A DNA stretch of 12,278 nucleotides. Source: JAFAQB01 sp045808425 (GTDB lineage: Archaea > Thermoproteota > Nitrososphaeria > Nitrososphaerales > Nitrososphaeraceae). Shown here in pieces: positions 1 through 5,716 of this stretch. The stretch is taken from assembly GCA_045808425.1 (NCBI GenBank), contig JBJMFM010000134.1, positions 1 through 12,278 on the forward strand. The letters run 5' to 3'. Both the position numbers and the translations under genes were made by a program. Below the pieces are notes generated by a model. The model did not search any database and was not told the DNA's origin. It was given only the letters and a program-made list of their open reading frames with translations. Within the stretch, counting starts at the first letter, position 1. Every line of letters begins with the position of its first letter.

Positions 1-76
1 ACTCCTTTTGCTTTTGGAAAAGAGATTCTAGCATATCTTCGCTATTATCATTGTTGTTATTACAGTGACCTAGCAT
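1..76 (-). CDS. 5' end of an unrecognised protein gene, cut by the window edge
   Basis: Reading leftward from an ATG at 74-76, 25 codons stay open to the window edge. The peptide begins MLGHCNNNND and continues into a charged, probably helical stretch ending LESLFQKQKE. A TATA-like element lies about 30 nt upstream, which fits a leaderless archaeal start. A second leftward ATG at about 134-136 reads MNKDKFIADIITSKVEP but meets stop codons beside the chosen start, so it is not preferred. I do not recognise the family, and the fragment is too short for a function. The rest of the gene lies outside the window. Confidence 0.4.
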   Translation of the reverse strand, partial: MLGHCNNNNDNSEDMLESLFQKQKE

Positions 77-101
77 AATCTCTTGGTTCCACCTTACTAG
101 T

Positions 102-110
102 GATTATATC
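102..110 (-). promoter_or_regulatory. TATA-like box for the left-edge gene
   Basis: On the minus strand this reads GATATAATC, centred about 30 nt upstream of the ATG at 76. That is the usual archaeal TBP-site distance for a transcript with almost no leader. The background is A+T-rich, so the call rests on position as much as on sequence. Confidence 0.35.
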
Positions 111-415
111 AGCAATGAATTTATCCTTATTCATTATTACTGTCTAATGATGTCAACTTATTGATAAAATTAAATAAATTACAGATATAATGTGATTTAC
201 ACCATACTTGATAATGCTTTTAGTCGATACTTATGGTAAATATATAACAAATAATATCATAAAATACAGACTTTAATAATAGTTACAAATAAAGGCTGGT
301 GTAGCATATTATTCTCAAATATAAGTTCTAAATGAGACTGACAAAATAATATGAACAGGTGAGTAACAAAGATTGAGCCAGCAGCTTAGATTAGTATAAG
401 TATGTCAACAAGGCA
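111..415. other. A+T-rich intergenic spacer
   Basis: I see no credible open frame, RNA gene or strong inverted repeat on either strand. It lies between the leftward edge gene and the rightward decayed secreted-protein gene, so it should hold divergent promoters. Several TATA-like strings occur, for example around 343-352 and 390-400, but none can be preferred in such A+T-rich sequence. Confidence 0.5.
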
Positions 416-744
416 ATGAATAAAACAAGGGAAATAATGTCAATAGTTGCGGTAACTTCTGCAGCAGCAATCATTGTATTGCCAGGTGTTCTTTCAAACC
501 CTGTATTGGCCCAGACCGCAGGATAAGATAGTAGTAGCTCATCATCAGCTCGCAGGGACTATAAAGACTTTCAGAGTTGTCTTTCCAATGCGGAGGGAAC
601 AAAAGGATATGCTACAGAAAAGGAAGTGAGAGTTGCTTTAATCCTATTTACAACACTGGTACTAGTGGCAGCGGCGGCAGTAGTGGCAGTAGTAATAATG
701 ACAATAACCCATCCTCCTCTGACACGAATAGTCCACTCGGATAA
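416..744 (+). pseudogene. Decayed gene for a secreted low-complexity protein (nonsense codon plus frameshift)
   Basis: The ATG at 416 opens a clear signal peptide: MNKTREIM, a hydrophobic core, then a likely cleavage site at PVLAQT. It stops at TAA 524-526. The same frame then continues as a plausible mature protein: a serine run, then RRDYKDFQSCLSNAEGTKGY and ATEKEV. At about 628-633 the sensible reading moves to another frame (ESCFNPIYNTG, then a Gly/Ser/Asn-rich tail ending NSPLG and a stop at 742-744). One base missing near 632 would explain the shift. Two independent lesions in one short gene argue for a real pseudogene rather than an odd start. The style, a signal peptide, a short Cys-containing core and a Ser/Gly/Asn tail, resembles small exported proteins of soil ammonia-oxidising archaea. 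No function can be assigned. Confidence 0.6.
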
Positions 745-1102
745 GAATGGATGACACAGGCAGAAAATAGACTAACGATGACCACCTAACAACTGAATAC
801 ATGCTACCTGATGCCCTTTTTTCTTCTTTATTAGTTCTGGGCCTTTTTCTGCATTCCTTCTAGTTTACTTTTGAATATATTTTACGCCTGAAGTGAACCT
901 TTTATGTGTTAAATATTGACGGATTGTATTGTATTCTAACGGAACATTAGCAATCTACAGAGGGAAGAATACATTTCTCATACTCTTCTGCAGATGACGA
1001 CGTACATGGAATCGCATCTTTTAGATGTAGATTGCACAAATAATTCAATACCATAGCTTAGGTTTGTTCTGCAATATAGTATCAATTTGGTCTAGTAATT
1101 AT
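745..1102. other. Intergenic spacer with pyrimidine-rich tracts
   Basis: No gene is seen on either strand. T-rich tracts at about 816-828 and 842-849 follow the decayed secreted-protein gene. They could end its transcript, since archaeal termination needs little more than U-rich tracts. The rest is unremarkable A+T-rich sequence. Confidence 0.45.
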
Positions 1103-1124
1103 CTGATCTATATATCTAGATCAG
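1103..1124 (-). terminator. Hairpin overlapping the stop codon of the 72-residue gene
   Basis: Arms CTGATCTA (1103-1110) and TAGATCAG (1117-1124) are perfect 8-bp complements around a 6-nt loop. The structure includes the stop codon of the leftward gene (1116-1118). A stable stem at the very end of a message suits termination or 3'-end protection, but no strong T tract follows on the minus strand. The role is inferred. Confidence 0.45.
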
Positions 1125-1334
1125 GTTCAGGATCTTTGCAATATTCTCTCTTAACTCTTTATAATCGTCTAGTCTTTCTCTATCGGATTCTTTAGATGGA
1201 AGATTTTCTAAGAGAGTTCTTTGCAATTTTTCTGCCATGTTGTCAAGTGAATCAATTATCTTTTCAAGATCGTCTTTTGTAATCTCTAATGTGGCTGTTT
1301 GATTAGTCTTGTCAGTCTTTATCCTACTGATCAT
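1116..1334 (-). CDS. Small charged helical protein of unknown function
   Basis: The gene encodes 72 residues. After MISRIKTDKTNQ there is a short beta-like stretch (TATLEITKDD). Two amphipathic, highly charged helices follow, at roughly residues 20-46 and 50-72, with leucine/isoleucine spacing that suggests a helical hairpin or coiled coil. There is no signal peptide, membrane segment or cysteine, so it is probably cytoplasmic and may form oligomers or bind a partner. The ATG is supported by a TATA-like box about 30 nt upstream, and the stop lies inside a hairpin. It stands alone between two decayed loci. I do not recognise the family. Composition and signals make it look like a real gene. 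Confidence 0.6.
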   Translation of the reverse strand: MISRIKTDKTNQTATLEITKDDLEKIIDSLDNMAEKLQRTLLENLPSKESDRERLDDYKELRENIAKILNLI

Positions 1335-1360
1335 GTATTAGAATCTCTTTCTATCTGTAT

Positions 1361-1368
1361 TATATAAT
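1361..1368 (-). promoter_or_regulatory. TATA-like box of the 72-residue gene
   Basis: The minus strand reads ATTATATA, centred about 30 nt before the ATG at 1334. This implies a leaderless or nearly leaderless message. Confidence 0.4.
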
Positions 1369-1784
1369 ATTGCTTAATATTCATGGCGGAATAGAGAGTT
1401 GTTGTTATTGCTACTATCCTCAAAAATATTATCTGACTAACATACAGATGATAACTAGGTAGAGATACAGACTTAGATTAAGGATAAGTTACACAATCGC
1501 GGTTAAGACCGAAGATCTTTAGAACAGAAAGTTATTACAATATTTGTTGATTCCTCAGTAACATATTCCTTTTAAGCAGTCAGAATGCCTATTCTTTTCA
1601 AGCCTGTGACTTTACTTTCTGGTCATTATCATTAGCATAGCTAGTAGTAGCTATGTAAGATATTACCTATCTCATTGATTGAGAGATTAATTATATGAGA
1701 AGCTTGATTATGCTGTTCTATCGTATTAGAAAATCTTCAAATCGAAAAGAAGATAAGTGACAATAACATCGAATAAAATTACAA
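1369..1784. other. Intergenic spacer with a short perfect hairpin
   Basis: No convincing coding frame is seen on either strand. The clearest structure is the 8-bp stem at 1636-1655, with a weaker imperfect inverted repeat around 1669-1688. Nothing in the spacer matches a tRNA or other RNA class that I can recognise. Confidence 0.45.
1636..1655. repeat. Perfect 8-bp inverted repeat with a 4-nt loop
   Basis: CATAGCTA (1636-1643) and TAGCTATG (1648-1655) flank the loop GTAG. It is about 130 nt before a decayed rightward gene and about 300 nt upstream of a leftward one. It could be an RNA hairpin or a dimeric protein-binding site; the sequence does not decide between these. Confidence 0.4.
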
Positions 1785-2307
1785 ATGAATAAATTTTTTC
1801 GCAGCTTATTTACCTTTATACATAGTTGCAATTACGCTTTTTGTACTAATAGTTGGAATTAATAACAATAACAACCATATTTATTACTATGAAGCATTTG
1901 CAGTTACAAATACATCATCTTTAACTGCAGCATCATCATCACTACCACCCATTCCTAAAGCTAATAATATATTCTCTGCAGTAGAACAATAAATTCTTTG
2001 CTTATTACATTACCACAAACAGGATTTAATATATCTAATGCATTCAAAGTTATCATATCAGGAGAATGGAACTTAAATGTCCATAAAGGTAATGTAACTT
2101 ATTTCTCTGCAAACCTTCTTGCATCTCCAATGGATGCTATAAGCCCCATAACCATCAAATAACAAACTTGACAATTGATAACGCTGAAGCAAGAAAACAA
2201 GTAACCTAACTAACACCAGATAATAGTCTATCTTTGAATGGAACTGTCGACGTCAAAGTAAATGGCGTGACTATATGGAAGAAAGAGGAACAAAACTATC
2301 ATTTCTC
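1785..2307 (+). pseudogene. Heavily decayed gene for a secreted protein (three frameshifts, one nonsense codon)
   Basis: The ATG at 1785 starts MNKFF. Removing one T from the run at 1794-1799 gives a good signal-anchor, AAYLPLYIVAITLFVLIVG, then an Asn run and EAFAVTNTSS. A second shift near 1985-1992 restores LLITLPQTGFNISNAFKVI and GEWNLNVHKGNVTYFSANLL. A third near 2135-2143 restores KPHNHQITNLTIDNAEARKQ. A TAA at 2207-2209, probably once CAA, interrupts before LTPDNSLSLNGTVDVKVNG, and homology-like sequence ends near VTIWK (about 2280). The pattern of a Trp-x-Leu-x-Val-x-x-Gly core, then a His-rich loop and an 'IxNL' strand, resembles exported beta-rich proteins that I associate with soil thaumarchaea. 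That is a recollection of style, not a named family. The C-terminus is missing and is replaced by an unrelated receiver-domain fossil. Confidence 0.6.
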
Positions 2308-2372
2308 AAAAGGATTCTTGTTGTAGATGATGATCCTGACCTTACATTAACCTTCAAAGTGGTTTAGAAGGA
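2308..2372 (+). pseudogene. Fossil of a response-regulator receiver domain (N-terminal strand and helix only)
   Basis: In one frame, positions 2308-2358 read KRILVVDDDPDLTLTFK. This is the first beta strand and acidic pocket of a CheY-type receiver domain (ILVVDDD). After a one-base shift within the A run near 2356-2358 it continues SGLEGY, which matches the usual helix-1 end (x-GLEx). Sequence beyond about 2372 no longer resembles a receiver domain, and the phosphoacceptor Asp region is absent. It directly abuts the end of the decayed secreted-protein gene, so two unrelated fossils are joined here. It cannot be functional. Confidence 0.5.
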
Positions 2373-2492
2373 TATCATGATAATGAGAAAAGATTCGATC
2401 ATATTCTATTCCCATTCAAATGCGACTCAATATATCTACTGGATGGTACATGCAATTTATATGTGATATTCTATATTAACAAACTGAATCTC

Positions 2493-2615
2493 ATGAAATG
2501 TGCTTGTTGCGGATCAGAAATGTTACCACATGAAGAGATTGGGAAAGCAATAGTCTTTAAATGCAAAGAGTGTGGATTGAGTAACAGTATACCAAATGAA
2601 ACTTTAGACCAATAG
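2493..2615 (+). CDS. 40-residue zinc-ribbon protein
   Basis: The ATG at 2493 gives 40 residues beginning MKCACCGSEM. There are two knuckles: C3-x-x-C6 (with an extra Cys at position 5) and C24-x-x-C27 in the stretch FKCKECGLSN. The spacing and the 'G' after each knuckle are typical of a rubredoxin-like zinc ribbon, so zinc binding is likely; the partner is unknown. A TATA-like stretch at 2456-2462 is about 34 nt upstream, consistent with a short leader. The same frame is open upstream to about 2358, but that sequence has no start signal and overlaps the receiver-domain fossil, so the ATG before the first knuckle is chosen. Tiny proteins of this kind are common in archaea, often as nucleic-acid or transcription-related factors, but nothing specific can be claimed. 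Confidence 0.55.
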   Translation: MKCACCGSEMLPHEEIGKAIVFKCKECGLSNSIPNETLDQ

Positions 2616-2621
2616 TTGTGT

Positions 2622-2644
2622 AATCGTTAAGATATTAGACGATT
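2622..2644 (+). terminator. Weak hairpin after the zinc-ribbon gene
   Basis: AATCGT (2622-2627) and ACGATT (2639-2644) can pair around an 11-nt loop, 6 nt after the stop codon, followed by GTTATTAT. The stem is short, so this is a tentative 3'-end signal. Confidence 0.25.
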
Positions 2645-2817
2645 GTTATTATCATAATCTCATACTATTGTAATATTTATGTGTTAGAATACAATAATTT
2701 CTTTGTAACTCAACCGGATTAACTACCAAGATAAGGAAGACCAAGAGGGATATGACATGGAATATATTATGAAGATAACCGTACAGTTAAAACTAAATAA
2801 AATATCAAGAATATTAC

Positions 2818-2824
2818 TTTATAC
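2818..2824 (+). promoter_or_regulatory. TATA-like box for the adenosyltransferase gene
   Basis: TTTATAC is centred about 41 nt before the chosen ATG at 2862, which would give a leader of about 15 nt. It lies inside the 35-codon N-terminal extension obtained by starting at 2757, which argues that the extension is not translated. Confidence 0.3.
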
Positions 2825-2861
2825 AAGGTATTTACTCGTATATGTACTGTATCAGCAAAAT

Positions 2862-3398
2862 ATGTCTTTAGATAAGGGCCTTGTTGTTGTTTACACAGGA
2901 AAAGGTAAAGGCAAAACTACTGCTGCATTAGGGATTGTTCTGCGATCAGTAGGTCATGGTTACAGGGTTGGAATGATTCAGTTTATCAAGGGGGAATGGT
3001 ATTATGGTGAACTTAGCAGTTCAAAGAGATTGGAACCAGAATTCGAAATGATTGTTGCTGGTAAAGGATTTGTTGGAATTATTGATGACGACCACTCTAT
3101 TCAAGAACACCAAAAGGCAGCGCAATATGCACTTGCACTAGCAAGGGAAAGACTTTCATCGAAAATGTATGATGTAATGATATTAGATGAAATCAACTAT
3201 GCCATGAAACTAAATTTAATATCAGTTAAGAATGTAATTGATATTGTAAAGGAAAAGCCTAGGAAAACTACGCTAGTCCTAACAGGCAATTATGCTCCAG
3301 ATGAGGTCATTGCTGTAGCCGATCTGGTAACGGAGATGAGAGAAATTAAACATCCTTACCAATTGGGCATTAAAGCAAAAAAGGGAATTGACTATTAG
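2862..3398 (+). CDS. cobO: Cob(I)alamin / corrinoid adenosyltransferase (CobO/BtuR family)
   Basis: This cytoplasmic enzyme transfers the 5'-deoxyadenosyl group of ATP to cob(I)alamin or cob(I)yrinic acid diamide, giving the adenosyl form of B12. The 178-residue protein has the family's atypical P-loop GKGKGKTT (residues 13-20), the Walker B-like ILDEINYA (107-114), and the C-terminal signature ADLVTEMREIKHPYQLGIKA (153-172) with a closing KKGIDY. Length matches the family (about 170-200). An in-frame ATG at 2757 would add 35 residues (MEYIMKITVQ...) that are basic/hydrophobic and have no family counterpart. I therefore prefer the ATG at 2862, immediately before the first beta strand. The family usually has Arg in the 'TGR' motif after strand 4, and here it is TGN (141-143). 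It stands 289 nt upstream of the aIF2-alpha operon and is probably transcribed separately. Confidence 0.92.
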   Translation: MSLDKGLVVVYTGKGKGKTTAALGIVLRSVGHGYRVGMIQFIKGEWYYGELSSSKRLEPEFEMIVAGKGFVGIIDDDHSIQEHQKAAQYALALARERLSSKMYDVMILDEINYAMKLNLISVKNVIDIVKEKPRKTTLVLTGNYAPDEVIAVADLVTEMREIKHPYQLGIKAKKGIDY

Positions 3399-3687
3399 AT
3401 ATAGTCACCTAGGAGATTTAAAACCTAATTATTGGAGTAATAATATGACAGTTATATGACCCTGTGTTATTTGGATGCAATATGCGCCTGACTTTATAAC
3501 CATAAAATCAATTGTGTAGATGCATGGTTATTACTTTGTCACATAACCTATACCTCCTTTAACACAGTGGATGTTAATCCACCTATAGACCTCAACCTAC
3601 AATTCAAAATGTATACAGAAATAAATATCCTAGTCCTACTATAGGGCAACCTTAAAGTATGACGATTGTACGGTTGTACCTTTACAA
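3399..3687. other. Spacer between cobO and the aIF2-alpha operon
   Basis: No gene is seen. An 8-bp inverted repeat, ATAACCAT (3496-3503) with ATGGTTAT (3524-3531) and a 20-nt loop, lies about 100 nt after the cobO stop. It could be a transcript-end structure. A TATA-like AAATAAATAT at about 3619-3628 could serve the aIF2-alpha gene with a leader of about 35 nt. No B12 riboswitch pattern is recognisable. Confidence 0.35.
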
Positions 3688-4494
3688 ATGGTTACTACCG
3701 AGATTAAAAAACTTCCTGAAGAAGGCGACATTGTTATTGCAACCATCAAGGAAGTTATGGGTCACGGAGCATATGTTAAATTAGATGAATATAACGGGAT
3801 GACAGGGTTTCTTCACATTTCTGAAATTGCTACAGGATGGATACGTAATATTGAACGTTATGTAAGACCAAAACAGAAGGCAGTTTTGAAAGTAATTAGA
3901 GTTGACAAGACTAGAGCTGAAGTAGATCTCTCACTGAAACAAATATCAGGAGAAGAAAGAAAATCCAAGCTTATAGAGATCAAAAAGAATGAAAAGGCAT
4001 CTGTATTCATGGAGATCATAAAATCAAAAGCCAAAATTACCGATTCTCAGCTAAATGAGATAGAAGATAAAATTCTTCAGAAATACGATTATGTTTATGA
4101 TGTTTTTGAAACTGTTGCAAAGAAAGGAATTGAATCTATCCAAAATCTTGAATTACCAGTTGATGTATTAAAGGCTATTGAAGAAGAAGGCAGCAAAATA
4201 CAGATTCCACATGTAGAGATCAGAGGAGTAATGGAAATCTCTTTGAAAAAATCTGATGGTGTAGATACAATTAGAAATATACTAACAGCAGTAGAAGCAA
4301 GCAAAAGCAGTATAAATGTTAGCGTCACATATGTTGGAGCTCCGAAATACAGAATTGTCGTAATAGCAGAAAACTTTAAAGTAGCTGAGAAAGCAATGAA
4401 CAACATAATAGAGAAGGTTCGTATTGCTATTAGCAAATACAATGGAACCTTTAATTTTATTCGTGAGGAATCAAAGAGGACGCATCAAGGATAG
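3688..4494 (+). CDS. eif2a: Archaeal translation initiation factor 2, alpha subunit
   Basis: This is the alpha subunit of the heterotrimeric aIF2, which brings initiator methionyl-tRNA to the small ribosomal subunit. The 268-residue protein has the family's three parts. An N-terminal S1/OB-fold domain spans about residues 12-86 (GDIVIATIKEVMGHGAYVKL, then GFLHISEIATGWIRNI). A helical middle domain spans about 90-170. A C-terminal alpha/beta domain that contacts the gamma subunit spans about 175-262 (IPHVEIRGVMEIS, YVGAPKYRIVV). Length is as expected for archaea (about 260-275). The ATG at 3688 fits the family start. Nop10 follows 4 nt after the stop, a conserved archaeal pairing, so the two are surely co-transcribed. 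Confidence 0.96.
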   Translation: MVTTEIKKLPEEGDIVIATIKEVMGHGAYVKLDEYNGMTGFLHISEIATGWIRNIERYVRPKQKAVLKVIRVDKTRAEVDLSLKQISGEERKSKLIEIKKNEKASVFMEIIKSKAKITDSQLNEIEDKILQKYDYVYDVFETVAKKGIESIQNLELPVDVLKAIEEEGSKIQIPHVEIRGVMEISLKKSDGVDTIRNILTAVEASKSSINVSVTYVGAPKYRIVVIAENFKVAEKAMNNIIEKVRIAISKYNGTFNFIREESKRTHQG

Positions 4495-4498
4495 GCAC

Positions 4499-4660
4499 AT
4501 GAAACACCTTATACGGAAATGTTCTGTATGCTATACATACACTTTGAAATATCAGTGTCCAAAATGCAATGCGCCCACAGTCGATCCACAGCCTGCAAAA
4601 TACTCGCCTGAAGACAAGTATGTAAGATATAGGATTGCGGATCGTTATGCTGGATCATGA
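4499..4660 (+). CDS. nop10: Nop10, H/ACA ribonucleoprotein component
   Basis: Nop10 is a small zinc-ribbon scaffold protein of the H/ACA complex, where it binds Cbf5 and supports guide-RNA-directed pseudouridylation of rRNA. The 53-residue reading starts MKHLIRKCSVCYTYTL, with cysteines in pairs CSVC and CPKC. It ends with the family signature PxxYSPEDKYVRYR and a basic/aromatic tail. An ATG at 4424 in the same frame would add 25 residues lying wholly within the aIF2-alpha gene. The start at 4499, right before the conserved Lys-Cys, matches family length and leaves a 4-nt gap after the aIF2-alpha stop. The four cysteines suggest that zinc is bound. Confidence 0.93.
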   Translation: MKHLIRKCSVCYTYTLKYQCPKCNAPTVDPQPAKYSPEDKYVRYRIADRYAGS

Positions 4661-4716
4661 GAACAATATAAACATATTCATGTAGAATAGATAATTTATA
4701 CTGTGGCTGCTTTAAT

Positions 4717-4744
4717 TTAAATTCTCTTTAACTAAGAGATTTAA
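4717..4744 (+). terminator. Hairpin after the aIF2-alpha/nop10 operon
   Basis: TTAAAT-T-CTCTT (4717-4728) pairs with AAGAGATTTAA (4734-4744), an 11-bp stem with one bulged T and a 5-nt loop, about 57 nt downstream of nop10. It is a reasonable 3'-end structure for the operon, though no long T run follows. Confidence 0.35.
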
Positions 4745-4806
4745 TTCTAAAGAAGGAGTAATTCTGCTATTGGTTTTGGTAACTAATCTCCATGAACTTA
4801 AAGAAA

Positions 4807-4831
4807 GTTAATTAGGCGTTATCTAATTAAC
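4807..4831. terminator. Perfect 9-bp hairpin between convergent genes
   Basis: GTTAATTAG (4807-4815) and CTAATTAAC (4823-4831) flank a 7-nt loop. It sits between the rightward nop10 operon and the leftward gene ending at 4887, so it could act on both strands as a bidirectional terminator. The function is inferred from position and symmetry. Confidence 0.45.
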
Positions 4832-4886
4832 GCATTTAGTTAGTAACTATTCTTAGTATACCACCCAGCTTTCTGTGATATAGAAG

Positions 4887-5213
4887 TTAACCAGTTTTAT
4901 TGGTTGCATTACTACCTGTTGCATTACTACCTGTTGCATTGATAACATTTTTGACTGCTGTATCTGTTGCATTAGTATTACGAGCTGCATTAAGCACGGC
5001 GTTCAGACCGTTTTGATTGACAATTGCACTGGGATTAGCATCCGTATTACTAGTTTGATTTGCTGCTTTACTTGTTACATTAGTTATAGCAGTGCCTTGT
5101 GCTAGTGCTTTCTGAGCAAAATGGCCATTGGTCACAAATAATGATGCTAGAAGCGTGGCGGAAATAGCAATTCCGTATAGCGATACATAATTTGCCTTTT
5201 GTATTTTATTCAT
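4887..5213 (-). CDS. Small secreted protein rich in N-glycosylation sequons
   Basis: The protein has 108 residues. Residues 1-39 form a signal peptide: MNKIQK, a hydrophobic core around YGIAISATLLASLFV, and a likely cleavage site at KALAQ/G. The mature part is Asn/Thr/Ala-rich and hydrophilic, with no cysteine. I count seven N-x-S/T sequons (NVT, NQT, four NAT, NKT), so it is probably exported and heavily N-glycosylated at the cell surface. The C-terminal repeat NATGSNATGSNAT comes from a 15-bp tandem repeat in the DNA. A TATA-like element at about 5235-5243 (minus) is roughly 25 nt before the ATG, and a stronger A+T block at 5283-5310 would give a longer leader. No enzyme motif is present and the function is unknown. 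Confidence 0.7.
   Translation of the reverse strand: MNKIQKANYVSLYGIAISATLLASLFVTNGHFAQKALAQGTAITNVTSKAANQTSNTDANPSAIVNQNGLNAVLNAARNTNATDTAVKNVINATGSNATGSNATNKTG
4904..4940. repeat. 15-bp tandem repeat, about 2.5 copies, within the secreted-protein gene
   Basis: The unit TTGCATTACTACCTG occurs at 4904-4918 and 4919-4933 and is followed by a partial copy TTGCATT. Being a multiple of three it keeps the frame, and it encodes repeated Asn-Ala-Thr-Gly-Ser, so each copy adds one glycosylation sequon. Copy number could vary by slippage. Confidence 0.85.
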
Positions 5214-5635
5214 TAAGAAAAAGAACTCATATGAAATTTATTAATTTTTCTGACTTCTATTCTACCACTACGTTCAGTTTTGTATATATAGAATATTATA
5301 TTATATATCTAAAAATAAATTCTGTTAATATATATTTGCAGAATGTCTAAGATATAAACCATTATTGTATAAGAAGTTAGGTAATAATATAATATATCCC
5401 TCTGCTCTGAAATGCAATAATAGAATTGACCCATGTAGTAACCAGAAAATCTTACATGAAAAACAACCAAGTTTCATAAGGAATCAGCTAATGAATTATA
5501 ATTAAATGTCAGAGCCACACATTTTATTGAGTCTAGGATCAACATATTCTCATCGTATTATTAGATTATTCAAATAGAAAACATGTTCAATACTGTATAA
5601 TCAAGTCATAAAGTTTTAGGATGTATGATTTTATG
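5214..5635. other. A+T-rich intergenic spacer
   Basis: I see no coding frame, RNA gene or long repeat. The stretch 5283-5335 is especially A+T-rich (TATATATA-type runs) and probably serves as promoter DNA for the leftward secreted-protein gene. Confidence 0.45.
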
Positions 5636-5670
5636 TTAAAATAAAAAGATAAGTACGGATAAGTATCCGT
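5636..5670 (-). terminator. Hairpin plus T-rich tail after the beta-helix gene
   Basis: ACGGAT (5655-5660) and ATCCGT (5665-5670) form a 6-bp stem with a 4-nt loop, about 47 nt beyond the stop of the leftward beta-helix gene. Reading leftward it is followed by TTATCTTTTTATTTT, a good U-rich release tract. Another T run, at 5678-5683, lies on the plus-strand side. Confidence 0.5.
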
Positions 5671-5716
5671 TTGGTGATTTTTTCTGTTATTGTGTCATAT
5701 ACGCACAAAGATGTTT

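Noticed and set aside
84..136. Alternative leftward gene start MNKDKFIADIITSKVEP
   Set aside because: It meets consecutive stop codons just beyond the chosen ATG at 76, and the TATA-like box at 102-110 lies inside it.
3399..3687. B12 riboswitch next to the adenosyltransferase
   Set aside because: The spacer lies downstream of cobO, and no B12-box-like conserved core is visible there or in the upstream region.
4095..4442. 115-codon minus-strand frame rich in hydrophobic residues
   Set aside because: It lies entirely antisense to aIF2-alpha. Antisense of a charged, A-rich gene readily gives Phe/Leu/Ser-rich frames.
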